17,978 nucleotides of DNA. Source: Lachnospiraceae bacterium UBA7784 (GTDB lineage Bacteria > Bacillota > Clostridia > Lachnospirales > Lachnospiraceae). Position 1 is the first letter of the stretch, and each line of letters starts with the position of its first letter. Shown in pieces: positions 6,697-14,533 of this stretch. Under the pieces are notes generated by a model. It was not told the DNA's origin. It saw only the letters and a program-made list of their open reading frames with translations, and did not search any database. The translations under genes and the position numbers were made by a program. The stretch spans positions 1-17,978 of the forward strand of contig DLDA01000004.1 in assembly GCA_002480925.1 (NCBI GenBank). Direction: 5' to 3'.

Positions 6697-6743
6697 AAAA
6701 ATCCACAATGCCCGGTGAAATAAATCCACCGAAAATTGTGGAT
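6697..6743 (-). terminator. Nested hairpin terminator of murC
   Basis: On the minus strand, ATCCACAA (6736-6743) pairs with TTGTGGAT (6701-6708); inside, CACCG/CGGTG (6727-6731 with 6713-6717) forms a second stem. A T-tract follows the outer stem (6697-6701). The stems are short and separated by an internal loop, so efficiency is uncertain. Confidence 0.5.
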
Positions 6744-6745
6744 AA
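6737..6745 (+). promoter_or_regulatory. Perfect DnaA box next to the murC stop
   Basis: TGTGGATAA again matches the DnaA 9-mer exactly, in the same orientation as the pair at 6651. It overlaps one arm of the murC terminator stem, so the match may partly reflect the terminator. Confidence 0.4.
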
Positions 6746-6748
6746 TGT

Positions 6749-8134
6749 TTATAACTCCTGCTTAAGCAGGTCTTCGCCTATTTTGTACACGTCTCCGGCT
6801 CCCATAGTTATCAACAGATCGCCGTCAGCAATATTTTTTTGTAAAAATTCCTCAATCTGATCAAAGGAAGGGAAAACCTCGCAGGCAGTGCCTCTCTCTC
6901 GCACCTTTTCGCAGAGGTCAGCCGAATGTACACCATATATATCCTTCTCCCTTGCCGGGAATATCTCTGCCAGCACTACCTGATCAGCCTGAGACAGGGC
7001 ATCAGCAAACTGGTCAAGAAAGGCCTTTGTTCTGGTATAGGTATGGGGCTGGAAGACCACATACAGCTTCTTATGCGGGTATCTGCCTGCTGCCTCAAGC
7101 GAAGCCCTTACCTCTGTCGGATGGTGGGCATAATCGTCGATAACCGTAGCCCCGTGATACTTCCCCTTGAGCTCAAGCCTTCTCTTGGCTCCTCCGAACT
7201 TGGCAAGCCCTGCCCTGATCTGATCCATATCAAAGCCAAGCTCCCTGGCAACAGCAATCGCAGCCAGAGCATTTCCGACATTATGTCTTCCCGGAACGGA
7301 CAGCCTGACCTGACCTAAGTCCTGGCCGAAGCCTGTTACCTCAAAGCTTGCCTCTCCCGTCTTATCATAGCTTATATCGGAGGCATGATAGTCGGCTCCC
7401 TCGTTGAAGCCGACCGTTATCACCCTGGCATCTATACCGTCTACGAGCTGTCTGTAGTCAGGGATCTCATCATTTATTATGACTGCTCCGTCGGCCTTCG
7501 TATCTTTAGCGAACTGATGGAAGCTATTCCTGATATCATCTATATCCTTGAAAAAGTCCAGATGCTCAGCCTCCACATTCAGGATAACTGAATATTTCGC
7601 AAAAAGAGAAAGAAAGCTGTTAGTATACTCGCAGGCCTCTGTCAGGAAGAGATCAGATGAACCCACATGGATATTGGAATTTATGGCCTTGAAAATACCA
7701 CCGATCGAAAGAGTAGGATCCTTCTTTCCCTCAAGCAGGATCTGGGAGATCATAGAAGATGTCGTGGTCTTTCCATGGGTCCCGGCTACAGCGATACTAT
7801 TATCATAATGCTTCATTATCTCCCCAAGAAGCTGGGCCCTGGTAAGCATAGGTATCCCTCTGCTTTTTGCCTCGGCAAATTCAGGATTGTCCGGATGGAT
7901 GGCTGCAGTATAGACCACGCAGTCTATATCATCTGTGATATTTACTGCCCTCTGCGGGAAGCTGACCTTAGCTCCAAGCTTCTCCAGGTGCCTGATCAGG
8001 TCATTTTCTGCCCTGTCTGATCCACTGACTGTGAAATGTCTGTCGAGAAGCACCTCAGCCAGCCCGCTCATGCTTATACCTCCGATGCCTATGAAATGTA
8101 CATGGATAGGATCGTCAAAATTTATCTGATACAT
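6749..8134 (-). CDS. murC: UDP-N-acetylmuramate--L-alanine ligase
   Basis: This 461-residue cytoplasmic ligase adds L-alanine to UDP-MurNAc with ATP hydrolysis, the first step of the peptidoglycan stem peptide. The N-terminal Rossmann-like domain starts with HFIGIGGISMSGLAEVL (13-29). The ATP-binding loop is GTHGKTTT (118-125). Downstream come NVEAEHLDFF, the Mur-family GRHNVGNALAA, and the C-terminal DDYAHHPTEV characteristic of MurC. The length is normal for MurC. The start ATG at 8134 has a purine-rich AAAGGAAAG somewhat far upstream (about 11 nt). It is the last gene of a minus-strand run behind the orphan membrane protein (60-nt gap) and ends in a hairpin terminator overlapping a DnaA-box match. 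Confidence 0.97.
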   Translation of the reverse strand: MYQINFDDPIHVHFIGIGGISMSGLAEVLLDRHFTVSGSDRAENDLIRHLEKLGAKVSFPQRAVNITDDIDCVVYTAAIHPDNPEFAEAKSRGIPMLTRAQLLGEIMKHYDNSIAVAGTHGKTTTSSMISQILLEGKKDPTLSIGGIFKAINSNIHVGSSDLFLTEACEYTNSFLSLFAKYSVILNVEAEHLDFFKDIDDIRNSFHQFAKDTKADGAVIINDEIPDYRQLVDGIDARVITVGFNEGADYHASDISYDKTGEASFEVTGFGQDLGQVRLSVPGRHNVGNALAAIAVARELGFDMDQIRAGLAKFGGAKRRLELKGKYHGATVIDDYAHHPTEVRASLEAAGRYPHKKLYVVFQPHTYTRTKAFLDQFADALSQADQVVLAEIFPAREKDIYGVHSADLCEKVRERGTACEVFPSFDQIEEFLQKNIADGDLLITMGAGDVYKIGEDLLKQEL

Positions 8135-8194
8135 TGTCTGCCTGCTTTCCTTTTTCTATAAACGACACTGTTTGCTTTTTCTAAAAGGATACAA

Positions 8195-10156
8195 CTATTT
8201 ATTATACAAATCAACAGATATCACCGATGGATTGAAGTAGAGTCTGCTGTCGGCAAATCTGATCTCTGACGGAGTATCACTGTATATAGGAGAGAGCTTT
8301 ATCGCTCTGATCCTTCCCAGCCTGCTTTCTGTAGTATAAGAGGCCCCTGTATCCTTTGACGTATCAAGTGTATTAAGGATAGTATCGGATGAGGTCCTCT
8401 TATATCCCTTTCCTGTCCTTCTGATACGGTAGAGCCTTATCGCATTCTCGTCAGGAGTCACCTTCTCTATATATATATCCTTCTTCTGATATTCCTTAAG
8501 CCTGGTAAGCTTCTCATTCTTCACGCTAACTATGGTAAGGCGGTACATATACTGATCCGAGGCGCTGCTGCAGGTGCCGTATACCAGATTGTCCTCCATG
8601 AAGCACATGACCTTAAGCTTCTCGCCGTCCCTGGCCTTTATCATGTAGGTCTTTCCGCTGGAGAGGTCCCTTATCCTTATAGTATCAGACGGGTCGGAAG
8701 TATCTGTCCAGGCTATATATCTGGAGTCAGGCGAAACGCTGTACTGCTCCGGCTGCATCTGCTTCAGTATAAGGCTTGTCTCTCCTGTATTTAAGTCTAT
8801 GCCAAGCAGTCTTCCGTTCTGCATCAGATAGACAAGCCCGCCCGGCGTCCTGTAGAGAAGCTCGGAGAAATTGTCTTTTATATAGGAAAGAGAATGTCTG
8901 CTCTCTATAAAACCCTCCTCTGAGGAAATGCCTGTCGCGCTGTCATAATGGTAGAGATCCACCCCGTTCATTCCCTCATGCTCTCCGGCATTCATGTATC
9001 CGTAGACAGCGAAATCCATCGATCCGGCCGCATCGATATTCAGTATCCTTATCTCATGATCCTGATTGGCCTCCCTCGGGTCGCTGGCATAGTCATCGCC
9101 AAATGAAAAGATCCTTGTGATGCTTGCCTTGTTTCGGCTGTATTCATAGAGGCCCCCGGCCTGGACAAAGGCTGCCGCAGACCCCGCCTCATTAGTCACC
9201 GTATTCATATCTGTTGATGCTATTCCTACTGAAAGGACATTTTTCTTCACAGAAAAGGTATGCTCAGACGGAACCACATCGAGTGTCCGGCTGAAGTCGA
9301 GAAGATACATCCTCGGGGCACCATATCTCACTCTGTAGCTTTCCCTTGCCATATAAAGCTCGTTTTCGATACGGATCATATACGAAAGCTCTGCCTGGAT
9401 TGTATCATCCCTGATCTGGGTCACGCTTATCACCGGATCCGATACCACCTTATGCGACAGTCCCTCAAGCGAAATGTCACCGATCTGGGATCTTATGTCT
9501 ACCCTGGCCAGACTTCTGTTATCATCAGCCTCAGTCTTATCAGTTTCTAAGTACCTGCCTATCTCGGCACTGTGCTCAGAAAGGCTCTTGTCATGAAAGT
9601 TCTTCATGAACTGAAGCATTTCTCCGATCCTGTCATTATCTGTCATCTGAAGCCTTGTGTAGTACCAGACCTTATGTCCGCCGGTATCAAGCCTTATCAC
9701 AAGTATATATTGCTCTCCCGGTGAGATAAGGTTGGTAAGTTCGGCGTCAAAGGTCACACTGTCCCCGCCAGCCGACAGATCGCTTATCCTCTGAGATGAA
9801 ACAATCCTGTCCTGGTCAGCTGACCTGATCTGATAAGAGGCCCTCTCCACCTCCGCCCCATAGGTACGGATCTCTGCGCTGATCCTCCTGTCGCTTCCCA
9901 GCGGAAGCAGATATCCTCCCAGCTCACCTGACGACATCTTTGCCCGATAGCCCGAAAGACACAGCTGCTTGACTCCACCAGTGCTAACAGAAATAGTAGG
10001 AAGCGATGGCTTTTTCATCTCCTGAGTAGCCGGTATGCTGTGATGATTTAATACAATGTAAAAAAATACTATAGAAACCAGAAAGGTTATTATGAGAATT
10101 ATGATCCTGCGTTTGGCTGATCTGCTCATGCCTCTGGTACGAAATGATAGAGCCAT
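8195..10156 (-). CDS. Membrane-anchored extracellular protein of unknown function with TolB-like propeller region
   Basis: A 653-residue protein I cannot assign to a named family. A short basic cytoplasmic head (MALSFRTRGMSRSAKRR) precedes one transmembrane helix at about 18-38, so the remainder should face the outside. Residues ~60-170 look like a beta-sandwich. A charged, helical stretch follows at ~175-215. From about 300 to the end the sequence is beta-rich; SVSPDSRYIAWTD (about 473-485) followed by TIRIRDLSSGK resembles a TolB/WD40-like propeller blade, but few clean repeats are visible. No catalytic motif was found. The start has an ideal AAAGGAG site 4 nt ahead, overlapping the end of the transporter gene (9-nt gap). 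Operon position between a transporter and murC suggests an envelope role; this is inference. Confidence 0.85.
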   Translation of the reverse strand: MALSFRTRGMSRSAKRRIIILIITFLVSIVFFYIVLNHHSIPATQEMKKPSLPTISVSTGGVKQLCLSGYRAKMSSGELGGYLLPLGSDRRISAEIRTYGAEVERASYQIRSADQDRIVSSQRISDLSAGGDSVTFDAELTNLISPGEQYILVIRLDTGGHKVWYYTRLQMTDNDRIGEMLQFMKNFHDKSLSEHSAEIGRYLETDKTEADDNRSLARVDIRSQIGDISLEGLSHKVVSDPVISVTQIRDDTIQAELSYMIRIENELYMARESYRVRYGAPRMYLLDFSRTLDVVPSEHTFSVKKNVLSVGIASTDMNTVTNEAGSAAAFVQAGGLYEYSRNKASITRIFSFGDDYASDPREANQDHEIRILNIDAAGSMDFAVYGYMNAGEHEGMNGVDLYHYDSATGISSEEGFIESRHSLSYIKDNFSELLYRTPGGLVYLMQNGRLLGIDLNTGETSLILKQMQPEQYSVSPDSRYIAWTDTSDPSDTIRIRDLSSGKTYMIKARDGEKLKVMCFMEDNLVYGTCSSASDQYMYRLTIVSVKNEKLTRLKEYQKKDIYIEKVTPDENAIRLYRIRRTGKGYKRTSSDTILNTLDTSKDTGASYTTESRLGRIRAIKLSPIYSDTPSEIRFADSRLYFNPSVISVDLYNK

Positions 10157-10165
10157 TTTTCTCCT

Positions 10166-11026
10166 TTATATAAAGTTTTGGAGGACGAAGCTTATCACCT
10201 CTGCCCCCGCTATCAGTCCAAGTCCTGCATATGTGCCTGCAGAGCCCTTCTCTCGTAAAAAAAGTCTGCTGAAGGCTACTGTAAATACCAACCAAAGATT
10301 ATATATTAGCGAAAGCCAGAGGTCAAATGAGCTGATTGCAAGCGCCCTGTGAAGGCAGATCGGCCCATAGTAGAATGCTATTCCTGTAAATATGGCAAAA
10401 AGCACATGGTAGGCTGTGATTTTCTTCAGGTCCTTATGCCTTACCACAAAGGACAGGACAAGCGCAATAAGAGCTATAACAAAATATTCGGCAACCCTCT
10501 CAAGTCTTCCGATCGGATTTGCCTTAGCATATATCCTCTCTGCCGTAAGAAAAGCAACCGAAAGAAAGGCCGGAAGCCACCAGAGGCCCTTTTTGTGCTT
10601 TATACTAAACCCCATTGCCAGAACGCCTGTAAGCGTCATCACATTTATCACTATCGGTGCCGGCTGGGGGATCTTTTTTGAAAGAAAAATGTTTACAACA
10701 AAGACCGCGACCGGCACGAGCAGATAAAAGCAGGCCGTCGAGATCGTCTCCGCCATTCCAAGCGCTATCAGAAGACAGACGAAGCCTGCTGCAAGAAGCG
10801 CTCCCTCTATCAGGATATCCTCTATGCTGCCCTTGCCGAATGCCTTTGCGCTTTTGAAGAATCCGCTGAAGGAAAGAGTGGTAAATGAAAGCACGAGCAC
10901 TGACGCCGATGCCGTAAGAAGCGTCTGCGGTCCGGAAAGCCCGAAAAGGGCTGTTCTGGCAAAGACCGCTGTCATGCTCGCAAAGAAGATGGCCAGTATG
11001 AACATTATGATCCAGTTGTCCAGCAT
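10166..11026 (-). CDS. EamA/DMT-family transporter-like membrane protein
   Basis: A 286-residue, very hydrophobic protein with about ten predicted transmembrane helices in two halves, matching the drug/metabolite transporter (EamA) fold in length and pattern. A glutamate-containing re-entry after the fourth segment (GMAETISTACFYLLVPV) and the C-terminal FLREKGSAGTYAGLGLIAGAEVISF, with its lysine-bounded GLGLIAG, are typical of the family. The cargo cannot be predicted. The start ATG has AAAGG 8 nt upstream. Its end nearly touches the orphan membrane protein, so the two are co-translated. It is divergent from the LtaS-like gene, sharing an 85-bp control region. Confidence 0.85.
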   Translation of the reverse strand: MLDNWIIMFILAIFFASMTAVFARTALFGLSGPQTLLTASASVLVLSFTTLSFSGFFKSAKAFGKGSIEDILIEGALLAAGFVCLLIALGMAETISTACFYLLVPVAVFVVNIFLSKKIPQPAPIVINVMTLTGVLAMGFSIKHKKGLWWLPAFLSVAFLTAERIYAKANPIGRLERVAEYFVIALIALVLSFVVRHKDLKKITAYHVLFAIFTGIAFYYGPICLHRALAISSFDLWLSLIYNLWLVFTVAFSRLFLREKGSAGTYAGLGLIAGAEVISFVLQNFI

Positions 11027-11050
11027 AAATCTAACCTTTTTCTAAATCCG

Positions 11051-11079
11051 TTGAAAATTGCACTTTTCTATTATATAAT
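11051..11079 (+). promoter_or_regulatory. Strong SigA promoter of the LtaS-like gene
   Basis: TTGAAA (11051-11056), 17-nt spacer, perfect TATAAT (11074-11079). The predicted transcription start is near 11086, giving a ~26-nt leader with a GGAGG site. The same box sequences and spacing precede the LRR gene at 14459. Confidence 0.82.
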
Positions 11080-11111
11080 AAGAGGTCGCTGGAATCAAAT
11101 GGAGGTTCACA

Positions 11112-13118
11112 TTGAAAAAAATCACTGATCTCATGAACAAGTACGCTCTGATCCTTCATCTACCCTGGGCAATGCTTCTTTGTCTGGTAAATGAATCACT
11201 GAGTCGTCACTCTCTTATAGAGGGCTTTGGATTCATCATACACCACCCTCTGCCCTTCCTTTACAACTCATACATAATCTATGTACTGCTCCTGCTGGTC
11301 TTTGTCACACCGCGGCGGACCTTCGCCAGACTGGTCATTTCCGCCCTTGTGGTCATGTTCGGTATCATAAACTGCATCATCCTTACCAACAGGGTGACTC
11401 CGTTCGGCTTTACCGATATCAGCATGATAGGCGATCTGCTGACCATGCAGAACACCAAATACTTCACGGCCCAACAGGCCGGCATTTGTCTCATTGCTAT
11501 ACTGATATATGTCTTCCTTATGGTTATCCTTCATATGAAGGGACACAAGCAGAAGCCCAAGACCAAGCTCTGGGTCAGACTTGCTGTATTCGCTGTCGGC
11601 CTTGCAAGTCTTTTCCCTGTGACGAAGATTGCACAGAGCACAGGGGTCCTAGCGACCTATTTTGGCAACCTGGCTCAGGGCTATCTCGACTACGGCTATG
11701 GATACGGCTTTGCCATGTCTATGCTTGGCCGCGGTATGAACCAGCCCAAGGACTATTCTGCCAAGACAGTCGACAATATCATAAAGGACACAGAGAAGGG
11801 CGAATCCACTCCTGGCAAGGTCAGGCCGAACATAATCGTCGTCCTGCTCGAATCCTACTTCGATATAGATGAGTATCCGGCTCTTACATATAATAAGGAT
11901 CCCATCCCTTATTTCCATAAGCTGAAGAAGGAATATTCGACCGGACATCTAACCGTCCCTGTGGTCGGCGCCGGCACCTGCAACACTGAGTTCGAGATCC
12001 TCACCGGCATGAGCTGCAAGTTCTTCGGACCCGGTGAGTATCCTCAGAAGACCATTCTCAAGAAGACTGACTGCGAGAGCACTGCAGATGTCATCGCCAA
12101 GCTAGGCTACGGGACCCATGTAGTACACAATAACGGAGGCAATTTCTACAGCAGAGCCAACGCCTTTTCCCAGATGGGCTTTGACACCTTTACCTCCAAG
12201 GAGCTTCTCGACATAACCGATTACACTCCGCTCAACACATGGCCGCGTGACGATATACTCGTCGGTGCTACAAAGGATGCTCTCGATTCTACTCCAGGGC
12301 CTGATTACTGCTATACGATAACAGTCGGTACTCATGGCGACTATCCTAAGCAGCAGGTCATACAGGATCCGGAATACACGGTAAAGCTCAAGGGCAGTGA
12401 TGAGGAGCACAAATGGATGTGGGAATACTACATCAACATGCTCCACAACACTGACAAGTTCCTTAAGGAATATACAGCAATGCTTGCAAAGAGAAAGGAG
12501 CCAACCCTTCTTATCTGCTTCGGAGACCACCTGCCTACCATGGGTCTTAAGAACAGTGATGTCACTTCAGGCGATATCTACAAGACCAGATACATCACCT
12601 GGAACAACTTCGGGATGGAGAAGAAGGATCAGGACCTGACCAGCTATCAGCTGGTTTCCGAATATTTCGACAGGCTCGGTATCCATGGCGGCACAGTCGT
12701 TGACTATGACCAGACCATGACTGACAGAGGTGTGGATCCTGAATCTGAGAAGTATCTGAAGAATCTGGAGACACTCCAGTATGACCTGCTCTACGGCAAG
12801 AGATACGCTTACCACGGTGTTGATATGTATCCGGCCTCCGACATAGTAATGGGTATCAGACCTGTAAAGATCGACCGGACCTATGTCTATGATGACAAGC
12901 TCCATATATACGGCGAGAACTTCACCCCATGGTCCAAGGTCTATGTCAACGGAGAAAAGGTCAACACGACCTATGTCAGCGGTCAGGTCCTAAATATCAA
13001 CTCGGATAAGATAAGAGACGGCGATTACATTGTAGTAAACCAGCTGGGATCAAATGATACCATATTCAGAAGCTCCAATGAGTTTCAGGTATCAATTCCA
13101 TCGGATTATGATCAGTAA
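11112..13118 (+). CDS. LtaS-like sulfatase/phosphoglycerol transferase with C-terminal IPT/TIG-like domain
   Basis: A 668-residue polytopic enzyme of the lipoteichoic acid synthase type, expected to transfer glycerol-phosphate or a similar group onto a surface lipid or glycan. About five hydrophobic segments occupy the first ~170 residues. The extracellular sulfatase-fold domain (about 238-520) has E247 in VVLLESYFD, the nucleophile T289 in GAGTCNTEFE, H408 in VGTHGDY, and D472/H473 in CFGDHLPTMG, equivalent to LtaS metal ligands. Residues ~582-661 (LHIYGENFTPWSKVYVNGEK) resemble an IPT/TIG Ig-like fold, not part of canonical LtaS. The start is TTG, fixed by GGAGG (11101-11105) 6 nt upstream. 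A strong terminator follows, so it is monocistronic. Polymer type is not determinable. Confidence 0.9.
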   Translation: MKKITDLMNKYALILHLPWAMLLCLVNESLSRHSLIEGFGFIIHHPLPFLYNSYIIYVLLLLVFVTPRRTFARLVISALVVMFGIINCIILTNRVTPFGFTDISMIGDLLTMQNTKYFTAQQAGICLIAILIYVFLMVILHMKGHKQKPKTKLWVRLAVFAVGLASLFPVTKIAQSTGVLATYFGNLAQGYLDYGYGYGFAMSMLGRGMNQPKDYSAKTVDNIIKDTEKGESTPGKVRPNIIVVLLESYFDIDEYPALTYNKDPIPYFHKLKKEYSTGHLTVPVVGAGTCNTEFEILTGMSCKFFGPGEYPQKTILKKTDCESTADVIAKLGYGTHVVHNNGGNFYSRANAFSQMGFDTFTSKELLDITDYTPLNTWPRDDILVGATKDALDSTPGPDYCYTITVGTHGDYPKQQVIQDPEYTVKLKGSDEEHKWMWEYYINMLHNTDKFLKEYTAMLAKRKEPTLLICFGDHLPTMGLKNSDVTSGDIYKTRYITWNNFGMEKKDQDLTSYQLVSEYFDRLGIHGGTVVDYDQTMTDRGVDPESEKYLKNLETLQYDLLYGKRYAYHGVDMYPASDIVMGIRPVKIDRTYVYDDKLHIYGENFTPWSKVYVNGEKVNTTYVSGQVLNINSDKIRDGDYIVVNQLGSNDTIFRSSNEFQVSIPSDYDQ

Positions 13119-13129
13119 GCATTAACAGA

Positions 13130-13157
13130 ACGCTTCCCCAGGGGGAGGCGTTTTTTT
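13130..13157 (+). terminator. Rho-independent terminator of the LtaS-like gene
   Basis: A GC-rich hairpin (ACGCTTCCCC with GGGGAGGCGT, one G-U pair) is directly followed by seven T residues (13151-13157). Confidence 0.92.
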
Positions 13158-13164
13158 ACAGGAC

Positions 13165-13193
13165 TTTACTAGAAGAGCATGCCGTGTTAAGAT
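13165..13193 (+). promoter_or_regulatory. Candidate promoter of the sortase gene, -10 box 7 nt before the ATG
   Basis: TTTACT (13165-13170), 17-nt spacer, TAAGAT (13188-13193), then 7 nt and the ATG at 13201. Each box matches consensus at 4 of 6 positions. No Shine-Dalgarno site is present, so transcription would begin at or next to the ATG. Confidence 0.45.
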
Positions 13194-13200
13194 ATTTGCC

Positions 13201-14442
13201 ATGAGAGAAAAAGAGATTGCAGAGGCTATGAAGCCTTATATAGAAAAAGAAAAAAAGGAGTCCCGCATAGAGGCCGGTCTCGATGATGGCACCGACAGAA
13301 AAGAGGACATGACATCCTCTGACGGTCTTGTGGAAATAGACGGTCTCCGGAAATTCCGTCTTGGTGACTATATCTTCGATTCATACCATGAATACCGTGA
13401 CGGAATGGAGGATAAGGAAAAGATCGCCCTTATAGAGAAAAGGATAGATATGGATGACCCGGCTCTTGTCCTTCGTCTCTATAATACTATCCGTGACGGC
13501 GAGATAGTTTTCAAGACTCAGATAGGTCATGATTTCTTCGCGCATCTGGGCGACAAGGTTGCTGACAAATCCGTGGGACTGCTTCGTGACAAGGAGGTAG
13601 TCGATACCGCCGAGGGCGCAGTAAAGCACCAGCGCTTTCTCGGTATGGCTGTCATCACTGCTGCTGCTGTTCTTTTCGCCTACTTCGGTTTCCGCCAGCT
13701 GGACGATTATCTGAACACCAGACGTCTGAAGGAGGCTCAGAAGCAGACCCTTGCCGACGCAAGGGCATCACAGTCATCCGGTGGGTCTGCCACCACTGAA
13801 AAGTCCGCCGACCTCAAGGGTAAGGATCCATTCAAGCATAAGAATACTGTAAAGGAAAAGGATCTGACTGTCCTAAAGGACTACAGGGCCCTTAAGAAAG
13901 CCCATCCTGAGCTTATAGGCTGGCTGCGTATAGACGGAACCGACATCAACTACCCTGTGATGCAGAGAAAGAAGGACAATTCCTACTATCTCTCCCATGC
14001 CTTTGACGGTACCAACAGCAATCAGGGCGCTCTCTTCATGGACTACCGTTCCGATGCTATTAATCCCACGACAAACACGATCATATATGGTCATAATATG
14101 CGAAACGGGTCCATGTTCGGCTGCCTGAAGAAGTTTCTCAATGAGAAGTATTTCAACAGCCACCAGACCATAAAGTTTGACACCATCTACGAGCACCGCG
14201 AATATGAAGTCATGGCTGTCTGTCTGGCAAAGGTCCAGTCCTCGGACGACGACAGCTTCCGTTACTATAACTTCATTCAGGCAAAGAATGAAAGCGAATG
14301 GGATGCCTTCACCGCAAGCGTAGGCGGTATGGTCGTGAACGGCGGCCTTGACGCAAAGCCCGGCGACGAGCTTCTGACTCTTTCTACCTGCAACAATTAT
14401 GTCGAGGACGGCAGGCTTTTCATTGTCGCAAGAAGGAGCTAG
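13201..14442 (+). CDS. Class B sortase with a long cytoplasmic N-terminal region
   Basis: A 413-residue membrane transpeptidase that should cleave a C-terminal sorting signal and join the protein to the cell wall. The catalytic domain (about 220-413) has H298 in IIYGHNMRNGSMFG, C397 in LLTLSTCNNY, and R405 in EDGRLFIVARR; the TLSTC context and the long insert before it point to class B. One transmembrane helix lies at 147-164, so about 146 charged residues sit in the cytoplasm, much longer than the few residues usual for SrtB. They include an FRLGDYIFDSYHEY segment of unknown role. No ribosome site precedes the ATG. The LRR protein immediately downstream carries a matching sorting signal and is the likely substrate. 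No pilin or heme-uptake genes are nearby. Confidence 0.93.
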   Translation: MREKEIAEAMKPYIEKEKKESRIEAGLDDGTDRKEDMTSSDGLVEIDGLRKFRLGDYIFDSYHEYRDGMEDKEKIALIEKRIDMDDPALVLRLYNTIRDGEIVFKTQIGHDFFAHLGDKVADKSVGLLRDKEVVDTAEGAVKHQRFLGMAVITAAAVLFAYFGFRQLDDYLNTRRLKEAQKQTLADARASQSSGGSATTEKSADLKGKDPFKHKNTVKEKDLTVLKDYRALKKAHPELIGWLRIDGTDINYPVMQRKKDNSYYLSHAFDGTNSNQGALFMDYRSDAINPTTNTIIYGHNMRNGSMFGCLKKFLNEKYFNSHQTIKFDTIYEHREYEVMAVCLAKVQSSDDDSFRYYNFIQAKNESEWDAFTASVGGMVVNGGLDAKPGDELLTLSTCNNYVEDGRLFIVARRS

Positions 14443-14458
14443 AAATCCTTCCTTTCTA

Positions 14459-14487
14459 TTGAAAGAATCGCGGTTTTAAAGTATAAT
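14459..14487 (+). promoter_or_regulatory. Strong SigA promoter of the LRR surface-protein gene
   Basis: TTGAAA (14459-14464), 17-nt spacer, perfect TATAAT (14482-14487), starting 17 nt after the sortase stop. The predicted leader is about 40 nt and includes AGGGAAG just before the ATG at 14534. Confidence 0.82.
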
Positions 14488-14533
14488 AAGGAGTACGGAT
14501 TACGGAAATCATGATAATTATCAGGGAAGTAAA

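Noticed and set aside
6601..6745. Chromosomal origin (oriC) as the definite call
   Set aside because: No dnaA, dnaN or other usual oriC neighbour is in the window, and only two perfect boxes are present, one explained partly by a terminator; kept only as a hypothesis.
12102..12530. 142-codon minus-strand reading frame inside the LtaS-like gene
   Set aside because: It lies opposite the conserved sulfatase domain and has no family similarity or ribosome site; treated as a shadow.
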